Source: JBBSAT01 sp046351235 (GTDB lineage: Bacteria > Myxococcota_A > Polyangia > Polyangiales > Sandaracinaceae). From it: DNA of 64,000 nucleotides. Under the pieces are notes generated by a model, which was not told where the DNA came from, searched no databases, and was given only the letters and a program-made list of their open reading frames with translations. The DNA lies in the NCBI GenBank assembly GCA_046351235.1, contig JAXLYV010000011.1, positions 1-64,000 on the forward strand, written 5' to 3'. The position numbers and the translations under genes were made by a program. How positions within the stretch are numbered: the stretch's first letter is position 1; every line of letters begins with the position of its first letter. Shown in pieces: positions 1-8,068 of this stretch.

Positions 1-179
1 ACCTGGCCCGTAGGCTCGGCGCGGCCACCGTAGTTACGCGAGCGCGCGTACTGCCGCATCGCCTCGTTCACCAGGTAGTCCACCGAGCACTCGAGCTCTT
101 GGCTCATCTGCTCGAAGATCTCCCAGAGGTAGTCGCGGCACTGGAACTGTCGCAGCGTCTTCTTGTTCTGGTCGTTCAT
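1..179 (-). CDS. N-terminal part of an RHH-like (probably FHA-containing) protein, cut by window edge
   Basis: The first 59 codons of a gene that continues beyond the left edge. ATG at 179 follows a good GAGGAGA Shine-Dalgarno. The peptide begins MNDQNKKTLRQFQCRDYLWE and continues with a helical stretch (EQMSQELECSVDYLVNEAMRQYA) that resembles the short N-terminal ribbon-helix-helix-like module which I recall sitting in front of FHA domains in myxobacterial proteins. The FHA part, if present, is outside the window, so only the N-terminal module is supported by sequence. Function is unknown; a phosphopeptide-reading signalling role would follow only if the FHA domain is confirmed. Confidence 0.7.
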   Translation of the reverse strand, partial: MNDQNKKTLRQFQCRDYLWEIFEQMSQELECSVDYLVNEAMRQYARSRNYGGRAEPTGQ

Positions 180-229
180 GGACGCTCTGTCTCCTCGGGG
201 ATGGGATCGAAGTCGAAGGGGCCGCGCCG

Positions 230-334
230 CTACTCAGTTCGCCGCTGCTCAGTTCGCCGCACTCAGTTCGCCGCCACTCAGTTCGCCGCCACTCAGTTCG
301 CCGCCACTCAGTTCGCAGCCACTCAGTGCGCCGG
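230..334. repeat. 15-bp tandem repeat (about 7 copies) at a gene 3' end
   Basis: About seven head-to-tail copies of CACTCAGTTCGCCGC occupy the gap between the edge gene and the HEAT-like lipoprotein, with small variants in the outer copies. The copy nearest the lipoprotein contains that gene's stop codon. Because 15 is a multiple of three, on the minus strand each copy places another TGA in the same reading frame, giving a run of consecutive in-frame stops. Confidence 0.93.
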
Positions 335-1936
335 CGCAGGGGCGGGTGCCGTGCCCGACGCGGGCGGCGCGCTCGGAGCCGCGGGCGTCGTCGCCGTCGA
401 CGCGCTCGCCGCGCGCTCCCGGATCGCCGCGATCGCATCCGTCGCGATCGTGCCGATCGTGCCGTGCGTCTCCCAGTGATCACCATGGGTCGCCAGCGTC
501 GACGTCGTCATCGCCTGGAGCGCCGGGAGATCCGCCTCGGTGCCCGCCCGTTCGAAGTAGTAGAGCGCGATCGCCTGGTGCGCCCAGTCGGGCGAAGCGA
601 GCTGCGCGCGCACCGTCGCGGTCGGCTCGGGGCGGATCTGCGCGAGGCGCTCGGCGTAGCCGTGCAGCTCTTCACGCGCGTAGCGGATGTGCTCGCCGAC
701 CGGCAGGCGCGTGAACCACTCCTGCACGACCTCCGCGCCGCCGAGGGTGAGCAGCAGCGTGCCCACGCGCCAGCGCACGCGCCAGATCGCGTGGTCGTTC
801 TCCGCGTTCACCTGCGTCGCGAGAGGCCAGAGCTGCGGGATGACCGTGCGGTCGTGCGAGTCGGCGACGCGGTCGAACGCGTAGTCGCGCACGCGCGGCG
901 GCGTCGCCTCGCTGAGGCCGATCGCGAGCAGCGTCGAGGTCGCCGTCGCGGGCGTGTGGCCCTCGAGCGCCTGCAGCGCGGTCACGCGCCGCGTCTCGAG
1001 CGCCGCCGCGGTGGTCGGCGGCGTCGCGGTCGCCTGCTGCACGATCTCCATGAGGCGCGTCTGCACCGCCGTCTGGTCGCCGAGGTTGTGCATCGCGGGC
1101 AGCGCGCCCGTCGTGATGAACTGCTCGCGGTTCAGCTCGGTCGCCGTCGTGAGCTGCGCGTCGGTCATGGTGCGGCCCGAGGCGGTCGCCTGGTTCGCGA
1201 TGCGGTCGTGGAGCCACGTGCCGAACTCGGCGCCTTCCATCTCGCGCTCGATGGTCACGATGCGGTCGGCCGCGCGGGCCTTGGTGGCGTCGTCGGCGAG
1301 CTGCGAGATGAGCAGCGCGATCTGCACGAGCGCGGCCTGCGGCAGGTGCGAGGTCATCGCGTCCACGAGCTGACCGCACGCGGCCGCGCCGAGCTGCCGC
1401 ACGACCTGCTCGGCGCTGAAGTTGCCGGAGAGGTTGCGGCCGTTGAAGTCGACCGTGAACCAGCCGACGACGGCGTCGGTCATCTGCTGCCGCACCGGCG
1501 GGCTGGCGTACTGGAGAAGGAGGAACGCCGCGTCCTTGGCGCGCACCTGCATCGCGGGGGGCGGATCATTCGGGCCGGGCGGCGTCGCCGTGGCGGCCGC
1601 CCCTTCGCCGCGCATGAGCCCGAGCAGGCCGGGCGCCATCCCGTCGACGATGCGCGTCCGATCCGCCTCCGGCAGACCGCGGACGACCGTCTGCAGCTCG
1701 GTCACGCCGTCCACGTCCTGGCGGTCCATCTCCACCAGGGCGAGGCCCGCGCGAATGCGCAGCTCGTCGTGGTAGCGAGGCGAGCTGAGCACCGCGACGA
1801 TGCGGCCCGGGCCGCGCACCGTGCCCTGCCAGGCCTCGATGTCGCCTTCCGTGATGGCACAGGCCCCGAGCGCGAGAGACGCCAGCAAGAGCAGCGCGAG
1901 CGAGCGGACGGGGTTGAAGCGTCGGAAAAATCGCAT
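323..1936 (-). CDS. HEAT-repeat-like lipoprotein, 537 aa
   Basis: Exported lipoprotein of unknown role. The N-terminus is basic (MRFFRRFNPVRS) followed by a hydrophobic core and lipobox LGAC with Cys26 as the lipid-modified residue. The remainder is rich in Ala/Leu helices with repeated patterns such as 'IRAGLALVEMDRQDVDGVTEL' and 'RDYAFDRVADSHDRTVIPQL', which look like HEAT/armadillo-type helical pairs. The last 35 residues are a low-complexity Ala/Pro/Thr tail ending APAPAPAH. It stands alone on the minus strand and is divergent from the glycosyltransferase at 2093, with 156 bp between. A protein-protein scaffolding role is an inference from the fold only. Confidence 0.85.
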   Translation of the reverse strand: MRFFRRFNPVRSLALLLLASLALGACAITEGDIEAWQGTVRGPGRIVAVLSSPRYHDELRIRAGLALVEMDRQDVDGVTELQTVVRGLPEADRTRIVDGMAPGLLGLMRGEGAAATATPPGPNDPPPAMQVRAKDAAFLLLQYASPPVRQQMTDAVVGWFTVDFNGRNLSGNFSAEQVVRQLGAAACGQLVDAMTSHLPQAALVQIALLISQLADDATKARAADRIVTIEREMEGAEFGTWLHDRIANQATASGRTMTDAQLTTATELNREQFITTGALPAMHNLGDQTAVQTRLMEIVQQATATPPTTAAALETRRVTALQALEGHTPATATSTLLAIGLSEATPPRVRDYAFDRVADSHDRTVIPQLWPLATQVNAENDHAIWRVRWRVGTLLLTLGGAEVVQEWFTRLPVGEHIRYAREELHGYAERLAQIRPEPTATVRAQLASPDWAHQAIALYYFERAGTEADLPALQAMTTSTLATHGDHWETHGTIGTIATDAIAAIRERAASASTATTPAAPSAPPASGTAPAPAPAH

Positions 1937-2092
1937 GAATCCTCGTGGCGCGATCCGAGGGATCGCGCGCGCAGACGTCTCCCCGGACGGGAAGCCGCCC
2001 GGATACTACCCATCCGGGGTTCTGGCGATCAAGAACCGCTGGAAGGGACGGGGCTTCCGGGCGGCGAGCCTGCATGCTAGGGCCCGCCGTTC

Positions 2093-3937
2093 ATGGCCGG
2101 TCTCGGACGTGCCCTCGGAGGCTTCCTCGGCAGGCATCGCCTGCCGTTGGCCTACGGCGCCGTGATCCTGCTGGCCGCGGTCCTGCGCTACGTCGGCCTG
2201 GAATTCGGCCAGAGCGCGCCATGGGCCCGGCCGGACGAGGAGATCTTCGCCCAGATCGGGATGCGCCTGTTCGGCGACGACAACCCGCACGTCGCCGAGG
2301 GCGGCTGGCCCGAGCTCTGGTTCCGGGCGCACCACTGGGTGCAGCGGGGCCTGCGGGCCTGGTGGGCCTGGCGCTACGGCGAGGATCTCTCGCTCGGCTG
2401 CGTGTTCGTGCTGGCGCCGGATCGGCTGCTCGTCCCGCTGCGGATCCTCGCGGCGAGCTTCTCGGTCGGGACCGTGGCGCTCGTGATGCGCCTCGGCTGG
2501 CTCGCGGCGCCGCGCCGGATGGGGCCGAGCGAGCGGCACGCGATCGCGCTCGCGAGCGGGCTCTTCTACGCGGTCGACGTGCTGAGCTCGCGCGACGCGC
2601 ACTTCGCGGTCTCCGACCAGCCGCTCGTCTTCTTCATGGTGTGGATGTTCGTGGCGGCCGCGCGCGGCCTCGAGCGCGGCTGGCTCATCGACTTCTTCAC
2701 CTGCGGCATCGCCCTCGGCCTCGGCATCGGCAGCAAGTGGGCCGGCCTGCCCTTCGGCATCGTGCCGGTGATCGCGCTCGGCGTGCGCATCGCGCGGCAC
2801 GGCGCGGCGCCGCGGAACGTGGGCGCGCTGGTGCTCGGCATCGCGGGCTTCCTGATCGCGTTCCTCGCGACGAACCCGACGTTCCTCTCGCACTCGAGCG
2901 ACTTCACGAACGGCGTGACGAGCGTCGCGCTGCGCTACGACCCGAACGCGCCGCGGGCCTTCTCGATCTACACCGAGGTGCCGATCGAGTACGGCATCAC
3001 GCGGCACGCGCGGGTCTCGTTCCCCTTCGGCCTGGGCTGGCCGCTCACGATCGTCGCGGGGCTCGGCGCGCTCGCGTGCATCGCGATCGGCTGGCGGCGG
3101 CGCGCGCCGGCCACGTTCCTCGTGGGCTTCTGGACGATCTTCTTCTGGGTCGTCGTGGTCGGCCGCACGACGCTCTACTTCGCGCGCTACTCGATGCCGG
3201 CGCATCCGACGGCCTGCGTCGGCGCGGCGATCCTGCTCGTGATCGTGTTCCGCTGGCTCGCGCGCCGGCGCGAGAAGACGGTCGTGCGCAGCGAGGCCGA
3301 TGCGCGCTGGCGCATGCTCGCGTTCTCGGCGCTCGTGATCGTGCTCGCCGCCGAGCCGACCTGGCGCTCGATCGAGATGACGGCCGCCTTCGCGCGCCCC
3401 GACACGCGCGAGCGCGCCGTGGCCTGGATGCGCGCCCACGCGCACGACCAGCCGATCGACGTGGTCGGCGGCTACTCGCGGCCGCTCGCGGTGCACGATC
3501 GGGTCGCCGATCGGTGCGAGGAGCTGCTGCCGGCGAGCTTCGGCGCGCCGCCGGCCTTGCGCCTGCAGGGCGCGAGCGACAGCAGCCGCCTCATCACCGA
3601 TCGCCCCGCGAGCTGGCATCCGTTCGCGGCCGACATCGTGTACTGGGGCCTGCTCCACAACGCGCCGTCGGCGACGGCGCACTGGATGATGGTCGCCCAG
3701 CCCTGGCTGCCGTGCGGGCAGCCGGTGGCGCGCTTCGCGGCGTACGACCCGCCGGCGTCCTGCTATCGCGAGGCGGCGCGCTTCGAGCCCGAGGGCGTCG
3801 ACTGCGACGCGATGTGGGACGACCAGGACCACTTCTACTCGCCGCTCTGGGGCTTTCAGCGGCCGTGGTCGCCGAGCTCGCCGGAGGCGGCCCGCATCGG
3901 ACCCTCGATCGTGATCTACGAGCGCACCTGCCCGTGA
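2093..3937 (+). CDS. GT-C type membrane glycosyltransferase (family 39-like), 614 aa
   Basis: Integral membrane glycosyltransferase that probably transfers a sugar from a polyprenyl-phosphate donor on the outer face of the cytoplasmic membrane. About ten hydrophobic segments are visible, starting at residues 17-33. The first loop carries ARPDEEIF, in the position of the acidic catalytic motif of GT39/PMT enzymes, and a later segment has DVLSSRDAHFAVSDQP, similar to the second conserved loop. The last ~200 residues are a soluble C-terminal domain with several Cys and Trp. It is first in a same-strand run with a GT2 enzyme and an asparagine synthase, which suggests cell-surface glycan assembly. 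Acceptor unknown. Confidence 0.85.
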   Translation: MAGLGRALGGFLGRHRLPLAYGAVILLAAVLRYVGLEFGQSAPWARPDEEIFAQIGMRLFGDDNPHVAEGGWPELWFRAHHWVQRGLRAWWAWRYGEDLSLGCVFVLAPDRLLVPLRILAASFSVGTVALVMRLGWLAAPRRMGPSERHAIALASGLFYAVDVLSSRDAHFAVSDQPLVFFMVWMFVAAARGLERGWLIDFFTCGIALGLGIGSKWAGLPFGIVPVIALGVRIARHGAAPRNVGALVLGIAGFLIAFLATNPTFLSHSSDFTNGVTSVALRYDPNAPRAFSIYTEVPIEYGITRHARVSFPFGLGWPLTIVAGLGALACIAIGWRRRAPATFLVGFWTIFFWVVVVGRTTLYFARYSMPAHPTACVGAAILLVIVFRWLARRREKTVVRSEADARWRMLAFSALVIVLAAEPTWRSIEMTAAFARPDTRERAVAWMRAHAHDQPIDVVGGYSRPLAVHDRVADRCEELLPASFGAPPALRLQGASDSSRLITDRPASWHPFAADIVYWGLLHNAPSATAHWMMVAQPWLPCGQPVARFAAYDPPASCYREAARFEPEGVDCDAMWDDQDHFYSPLWGFQRPWSPSSPEAARIGPSIVIYERTCP

Positions 3938-3983
3938 CCGCGGATTGGCGAGATCCGCCCGCACCTGCAACGATAGGACGCCC

Positions 3984-5021
3984 ATGAGCGCCGCCGAGCA
4001 GAGAGCGGAGACGAAGGACGCGAGCGCCCCGCGCGAGCCGGCGGTCCCCGACCTCTCCGTCGTGCTGCCGATCTACGACGAGAAGGACAACCTCGTCCCG
4101 CTCCTCGACGAGATCGAGAAGGCGCTGACCGCGGCGAAGATCACCTTCGAGGTCGTCGCCGTCGACGACGGAAGCCGAGACGGCTCGCGCGACCTGCTCG
4201 AGAAGCTCGCGAAGGAGAAGCCCTGGCTGCGCGTGGTGCTCTTCCGCCGCAACTGCGGGCAGGCCGCGGCGTTCGACGCCGGCTTCCGCCACGCGAGCGG
4301 GCGGCGCGTGGCCACGATGGACGCCGATCGCCAGAACGATCCGGCCGACATCCCGCGCCTGCTCGCCAAGCTCGACGACGGCTTCGACGTCGTCACCGGC
4401 TGGCGCCGCGATCGCAAGGACGGGATGTTCTTGCGCAAGGTCCCCTCGCGGATCGCGAACTGGTTCATCCGCAAGGTCACGGGGACGAAGGTCCACGACC
4501 TCGGCTGCTCGCTGAAGGTCTACGAGCGCGAGATCACCGACGAGATCCGCCTCTACGGCGAGATGCACCGCTTCCTCGTGCCGCTCGCCGAGAGCCAGGG
4601 CGCGCGGGTGACCGAGCTCGAGGTCGGGCACCGCGCGCGCGTCGCCGGCGTCAGCAAGTACGGGCTCTCGCGCACCGTGAAGGTGCTGCTCGATCTGCTC
4701 ACGGTGTGGTTCCTGCGCCGCTACGCCACCAAGCCCATCTACGTGTTCGGTGGCGCGGGCGCCGCGATGATGGGCCTCGGCGCCGTGCTCTCGGCGCTCG
4801 TCCTCTACGAGAAGATCGCGGACGGCGTGTGGGTGCACCGCAACCCGCTCTTCAACATCGCACTGATCAGCGGCCTGCTCGGCGTGCAGTCGCTGGGGCT
4901 GGGGCTGCTCGCCGAGCTGATCGTGCGCACGTACTTCGAGTCGCAGAACCGCGCGCCCTACCCGATCGCCCGGCGCATCGGCTTCCCGGCCGTGCGCGCG
5001 CTCCCGCGCCAGGGCGAGTAG
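3984..5021 (+). CDS. GT2 polyprenyl-phosphate glycosyltransferase (DPM1/GtrB-like), 345 aa
   Basis: Likely makes a polyprenyl-phosphate sugar. The GT-A domain (about residues 15-230) starts DLSVVLPIYDEKDNL and has VDDGSRDGS and MDADRQNDP, the nucleotide/metal motifs (most relatives have DADLQ; here Arg replaces Leu). Two C-terminal transmembrane segments follow (YVFGGAGAAMMGLGAVLSAL and the segment around FNIALISGLLG), as in DPM1/GtrB/ArnC-type enzymes. The ATG at 3984 has an upstream AGGA; an upstream TTG would add 13 residues without supporting signals. Its product could feed the GT-C enzyme directly upstream, the classic donor-maker/GT-C pairing; that link is inferred from context. Confidence 0.9.
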   Translation: MSAAEQRAETKDASAPREPAVPDLSVVLPIYDEKDNLVPLLDEIEKALTAAKITFEVVAVDDGSRDGSRDLLEKLAKEKPWLRVVLFRRNCGQAAAFDAGFRHASGRRVATMDADRQNDPADIPRLLAKLDDGFDVVTGWRRDRKDGMFLRKVPSRIANWFIRKVTGTKVHDLGCSLKVYEREITDEIRLYGEMHRFLVPLAESQGARVTELEVGHRARVAGVSKYGLSRTVKVLLDLLTVWFLRRYATKPIYVFGGAGAAMMGLGAVLSALVLYEKIADGVWVHRNPLFNIALISGLLGVQSLGLGLLAELIVRTYFESQNRAPYPIARRIGFPAVRALPRQGE

Positions 5022-5030
5022 CGCGCCACC

Positions 5031-6884
5031 ATGTGCGGGATCGCGGGCCTGATCGGGAGCGAGCCGCGGCAGGACGTCGTGCGCGCGATGTGCGACGCGA
5101 TCGCGCACCGCGGCCCCGACGGCCACGGCATCGAGGTGCGGCGCGCGAACGGGCGCGTGGCGACGCTCGGGCACCGGCGCCTCTCGATCGTCGATCTCGC
5201 GACCGGCGCGCAGCCGATGGAGGACGCCCGGCGGCACGCGATCGTGTCGTTCAACGGCGAGATCTACGACCACGTGAAGACGCGCGCGCGCCTCGAGAAG
5301 GAAGGCGTGCGCTTCGCGACGCAGAGCGACACCGAGGTGATCGTCGCGGGCTTCGCCGCGTGGGGCGAGCGCATCGTGCCCGCGCTCCACGGCATGTTCG
5401 CGTTCTGCGCCTTCGACGAGCGCGACGGCACCGTGCTGCTCGCGCGCGATCGCTTCGGCATCAAGCCGCTCTACGTCGCGCAGCTGCCGGGCGGCGGGCT
5501 CGCGTTCGCGTCCGAGCTCTCGGCGATGCTCGCGGTGCCCGAGATCCGGAAGAAGATCTCCGATGCCGGGCTCGCGTCGTACCTGTTCAGCGACTACGCG
5601 CACCCGCCGCACACGCTGATCGAGGGCGTCGAGAAGCTCGCGCCGGGCGAGCAGATGCTCGGGCGCGTCGGACGCGCGTGGGAGCGGCGCTCGTACCTTC
5701 CCTCCTCCGAGCCGGACGGATCGCCACCGACGCCCGAAGAGCTCTGGGCCACGCTCGGCGACGCGGTGCAGTCGCAGCTCATGAGCGACGTGCCGCTCGG
5801 CGTGTTCCTCTCGGGCGGGCTCGACAGCTCGTGCGTGGCGGCGCTCGCCGCGCAGCGCAGCAAGACGCGCCTGCAGGCCTTCTGCATCGCGTTCGAGGAC
5901 GCGAGCTTCGACGAGAGCGCGCACGCGCGCCGCATGTCGGCCTACCTCGGGCTCGAGCACGTCGAAGAGAAGCTCGATGCGCCCACGCTGCTCGCGAACG
6001 TGGACCGCGTGCTGGGGCATCTCGACGAGCCGCTCGGCGATCACTCGATCGTGCCGACCGATCTGCTCTGCCGGCTCGCGAGCAAGCACGTGAAGGTCGC
6101 GCTCGGCGGCGACGGCGCCGACGAGCTCTTCGGCGGCTATCCGACCTATCGCGCGCACGTGCTCCACGCGCGCCTCTTGCGGCCGATCACGCCGCTCTTT
6201 CGCGGCGAGCGCGCGCGTGCGCTGATCGAGCGCATCCCGGCGAGCGATGGCTACCAGGCGCTCGACTGGAAGGTGAAGCGCTTCCTCGGCCGCTGGGACG
6301 ACGACGTCGCGACGCGCCACCTGCGCTGGATGAGCGCGGTCGACGTGCCGGCGCTTCGCGATCTGATGGGCGCTCGCTATCGAGCGCCCGCCACGCTCTC
6401 CGAGCCGGTGCAGGGCGCCGATCCGATCGCGATCGCGAGCGCGCTCGACTTCCGCACGTACATGCCTGGCTCGGTGCTCACGAAGGTCGATCGCGCGTCG
6501 ATGACGCACGGGCTCGAGGCGCGCCCGCCCTTCCTCGACGAGAAGGTCGTCGCGCTCGCACGCCGCGTTCCCTCGCGCGACAAGGTGCGCGGCTCCACGG
6601 GCAAGTGGCTCCTGCGCCGCGCGAGCGAGCGAGCGCTGCCACGCGCGATCCTCGAGCGCGGCAAGCACGGCTTCTCGGTGCCGCTCGCCGCGTGGCTGCG
6701 CGGGCCGCTCGCGCCGCGTCTCGACGCCATGCTCGTGGACTCCCCGATCTGGTCCGTGCTGGATCGCCCCACTGCGCAGGCGTTTGCGCGATCCCACGCC
6801 GCGCGGCGTGGCGATCATGCCAAGGCGCTCTGGGCCCTGCTGGTGCTCGACGTTTGGTCGCGCCGCTTCGGCGTTTCGGGGTAA
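5031..6884 (+). CDS. asnB: Asparagine synthase (glutamine-hydrolysing), 617 aa
   Basis: Class-B asparagine synthetase/amidotransferase. The N-terminal Ntn glutaminase domain begins MCGIAGLIG with Cys2 as nucleophile, followed by HRGPDG, RRLSIVDL and FNGEIYDH. The C-terminal synthase domain has the PP-loop VFLSGGLDSS and the downstream LGGDGADELFGGY motif. Length matches the AsnB subfamily found in exopolysaccharide and exosortase-linked loci. It begins 10 nt after the GT2 gene, so co-transcription is likely. In such operons it may amidate a glycan or peptide rather than supply free asparagine; the sequence alone cannot decide this. Confidence 0.95.
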   Translation: MCGIAGLIGSEPRQDVVRAMCDAIAHRGPDGHGIEVRRANGRVATLGHRRLSIVDLATGAQPMEDARRHAIVSFNGEIYDHVKTRARLEKEGVRFATQSDTEVIVAGFAAWGERIVPALHGMFAFCAFDERDGTVLLARDRFGIKPLYVAQLPGGGLAFASELSAMLAVPEIRKKISDAGLASYLFSDYAHPPHTLIEGVEKLAPGEQMLGRVGRAWERRSYLPSSEPDGSPPTPEELWATLGDAVQSQLMSDVPLGVFLSGGLDSSCVAALAAQRSKTRLQAFCIAFEDASFDESAHARRMSAYLGLEHVEEKLDAPTLLANVDRVLGHLDEPLGDHSIVPTDLLCRLASKHVKVALGGDGADELFGGYPTYRAHVLHARLLRPITPLFRGERARALIERIPASDGYQALDWKVKRFLGRWDDDVATRHLRWMSAVDVPALRDLMGARYRAPATLSEPVQGADPIAIASALDFRTYMPGSVLTKVDRASMTHGLEARPPFLDEKVVALARRVPSRDKVRGSTGKWLLRRASERALPRAILERGKHGFSVPLAAWLRGPLAPRLDAMLVDSPIWSVLDRPTAQAFARSHAARRGDHAKALWALLVLDVWSRRFGVSG

Positions 6885-6904
6885 CGTCGATCCGAGGAGG
6901 CTCC

Positions 6905-7975
6905 ATGCATCGCTTCGCACTCGTCTCGTGCGCGCTCGCGCTCACACTCGCGGCCGGTTGTTCCTGCGCGACGGAGAGCACCGGCGGCGACACCGGCACG
7001 CAGACCATGGACGCGGGAACCGGCCTCGACGGGAACGGCGCCGACGTGAATGCGCCGCCGCTCGACACTTCGACGCCGCCCATCGACGGCAATGGCTTCG
7101 ACGTGAACGCTCCGGCCGACGACACCTCGGTGCCCGGCCTCGACGGCAACGGCTTCGACGTGGGCCCGCCCGGCTGCCACCCGGCGATGTGCCAGTCGCA
7201 CCTCTACGCCTGCGGCAACTGCCTGGACGACGACGCCGATGGCCTGATCGACGCCGAAGATCCCGACTGCCTCGGGCCCTGCGGCAACAACGAGGCTGGC
7301 TTCGATCCGATGATCCCCGGGATCTCGCTGACGAACTGCTCGGCCGACTGCTTCTACGACCAGGACGGCGGCAACGGCAACGACGGCTGCACCTACGACT
7401 ACCGCTGCGATCCGCTGAGCCCCGACGTGAACCCCGGCGGCCCCGGCGGCACCACGCGCTGCGACTACGACGCGGCGACCGCCGCGAACACGAATACGTG
7501 CCCGCCGACGCAGCCGGCGATGTGCCACACGACGTGCGGCCCGCTCACACCGAACGGCTGCGACTGCTTCGGCTGCTGCGAGGTGACGCCGGGCTCGGGC
7601 GACTACGTCTTCGTCGGCTCGGTGCCCGACGCGGGCCACCCCGCTTGCTCGCGCGACTCGCTCGACGATCCGCAGTCGTGCCGCCCGTGCACGCCGGTGG
7701 CGGACTGCCTGAACACCTGCGAGCACTGCGAGCTCTGCTTCGGTCGCGACACGCTGCCGGCCGACTGCTTCCCGTCGCCCGACGCCGGGGTGCCGGTCGA
7801 TGCGTTCGTGCCGCCCTACCCGGACGGTGCGACGCCCGACGCGTACGTTCCGCCGGTCGACTCGGGCGTTCCGATGCGCTGCCCCGCGACGCGCCAGCCC
7901 TGCGGCCTGCCGACCGACCCGGCCTGCCCGGCGGGCGAGTTCTGCATCACCGGCTGCTGCCAGTACTTCGGCTGA
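6905..7975 (+). CDS. Cys-rich lipoprotein with DGNGFDV repeats, 356 aa
   Basis: Secreted lipoprotein of unknown function. ATG at 6905 follows GAGGAGG at good spacing. Signal sequence MHRFALVSCALALTLAAGC gives a lipobox LAAGC with Cys19. Residues ~42-87 hold three copies of an LDGNG(F/A)DVN unit (7028-7165). The body has more than 25 Cys plus the pattern ACGNCLDDDADGLIDAEDPDC, reminiscent of the calcium-binding, Cys-rich lipoproteins common in myxobacteria, and a Pro/Asp-rich segment (VPVDAFVPPYPDGATPDAYV) before a final Cys knot. It lies 20 nt after asnB, so it may be read through from that operon. Confidence 0.87.
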   Translation: MHRFALVSCALALTLAAGCSCATESTGGDTGTQTMDAGTGLDGNGADVNAPPLDTSTPPIDGNGFDVNAPADDTSVPGLDGNGFDVGPPGCHPAMCQSHLYACGNCLDDDADGLIDAEDPDCLGPCGNNEAGFDPMIPGISLTNCSADCFYDQDGGNGNDGCTYDYRCDPLSPDVNPGGPGGTTRCDYDAATAANTNTCPPTQPAMCHTTCGPLTPNGCDCFGCCEVTPGSGDYVFVGSVPDAGHPACSRDSLDDPQSCRPCTPVADCLNTCEHCELCFGRDTLPADCFPSPDAGVPVDAFVPPYPDGATPDAYVPPVDSGVPMRCPATRQPCGLPTDPACPAGEFCITGCCQYFG

Positions 7976-8068
7976 TCGGCCCCTGCAAGGAGTGCTCGCC
8001 CCGGAGGGCCCGGACGGGAGCGCGCGCAGCGCGCGTACGGGAGGGGCCGGAGCGAGCGAGCCGATCAG
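7972..8068. terminator. Nested inverted repeats between convergent genes (bidirectional terminator candidate)
   Basis: The whole 90-bp convergent gap folds back on itself. CTGATCGGC at 7972-7980 pairs with GCCGATCAG at 8060-8068. CTCGCCCCGG at 7995 pairs with CCGGAGCGAG at 8047-8056 with one mismatch, and a CGCGCGC-rich hairpin lies in the middle. The stop codons of both flanking genes fall in or beside the outer arms. There is no clear T-run, so Rho-independent efficiency is uncertain. Confidence 0.5.

Noticed and set aside
326..2080. 584-residue plus-strand reading frame across the HEAT lipoprotein
   Set aside because: Arg-rich shadow of the true minus-strand gene, with no signal or domain.
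3594..6920. 1,108-residue minus-strand reading frame
   Set aside because: It lies opposite the GT2 and asparagine synthase genes, is Arg/Glu/Ala-rich with no motif, and is explained by GC-rich codon shadowing.
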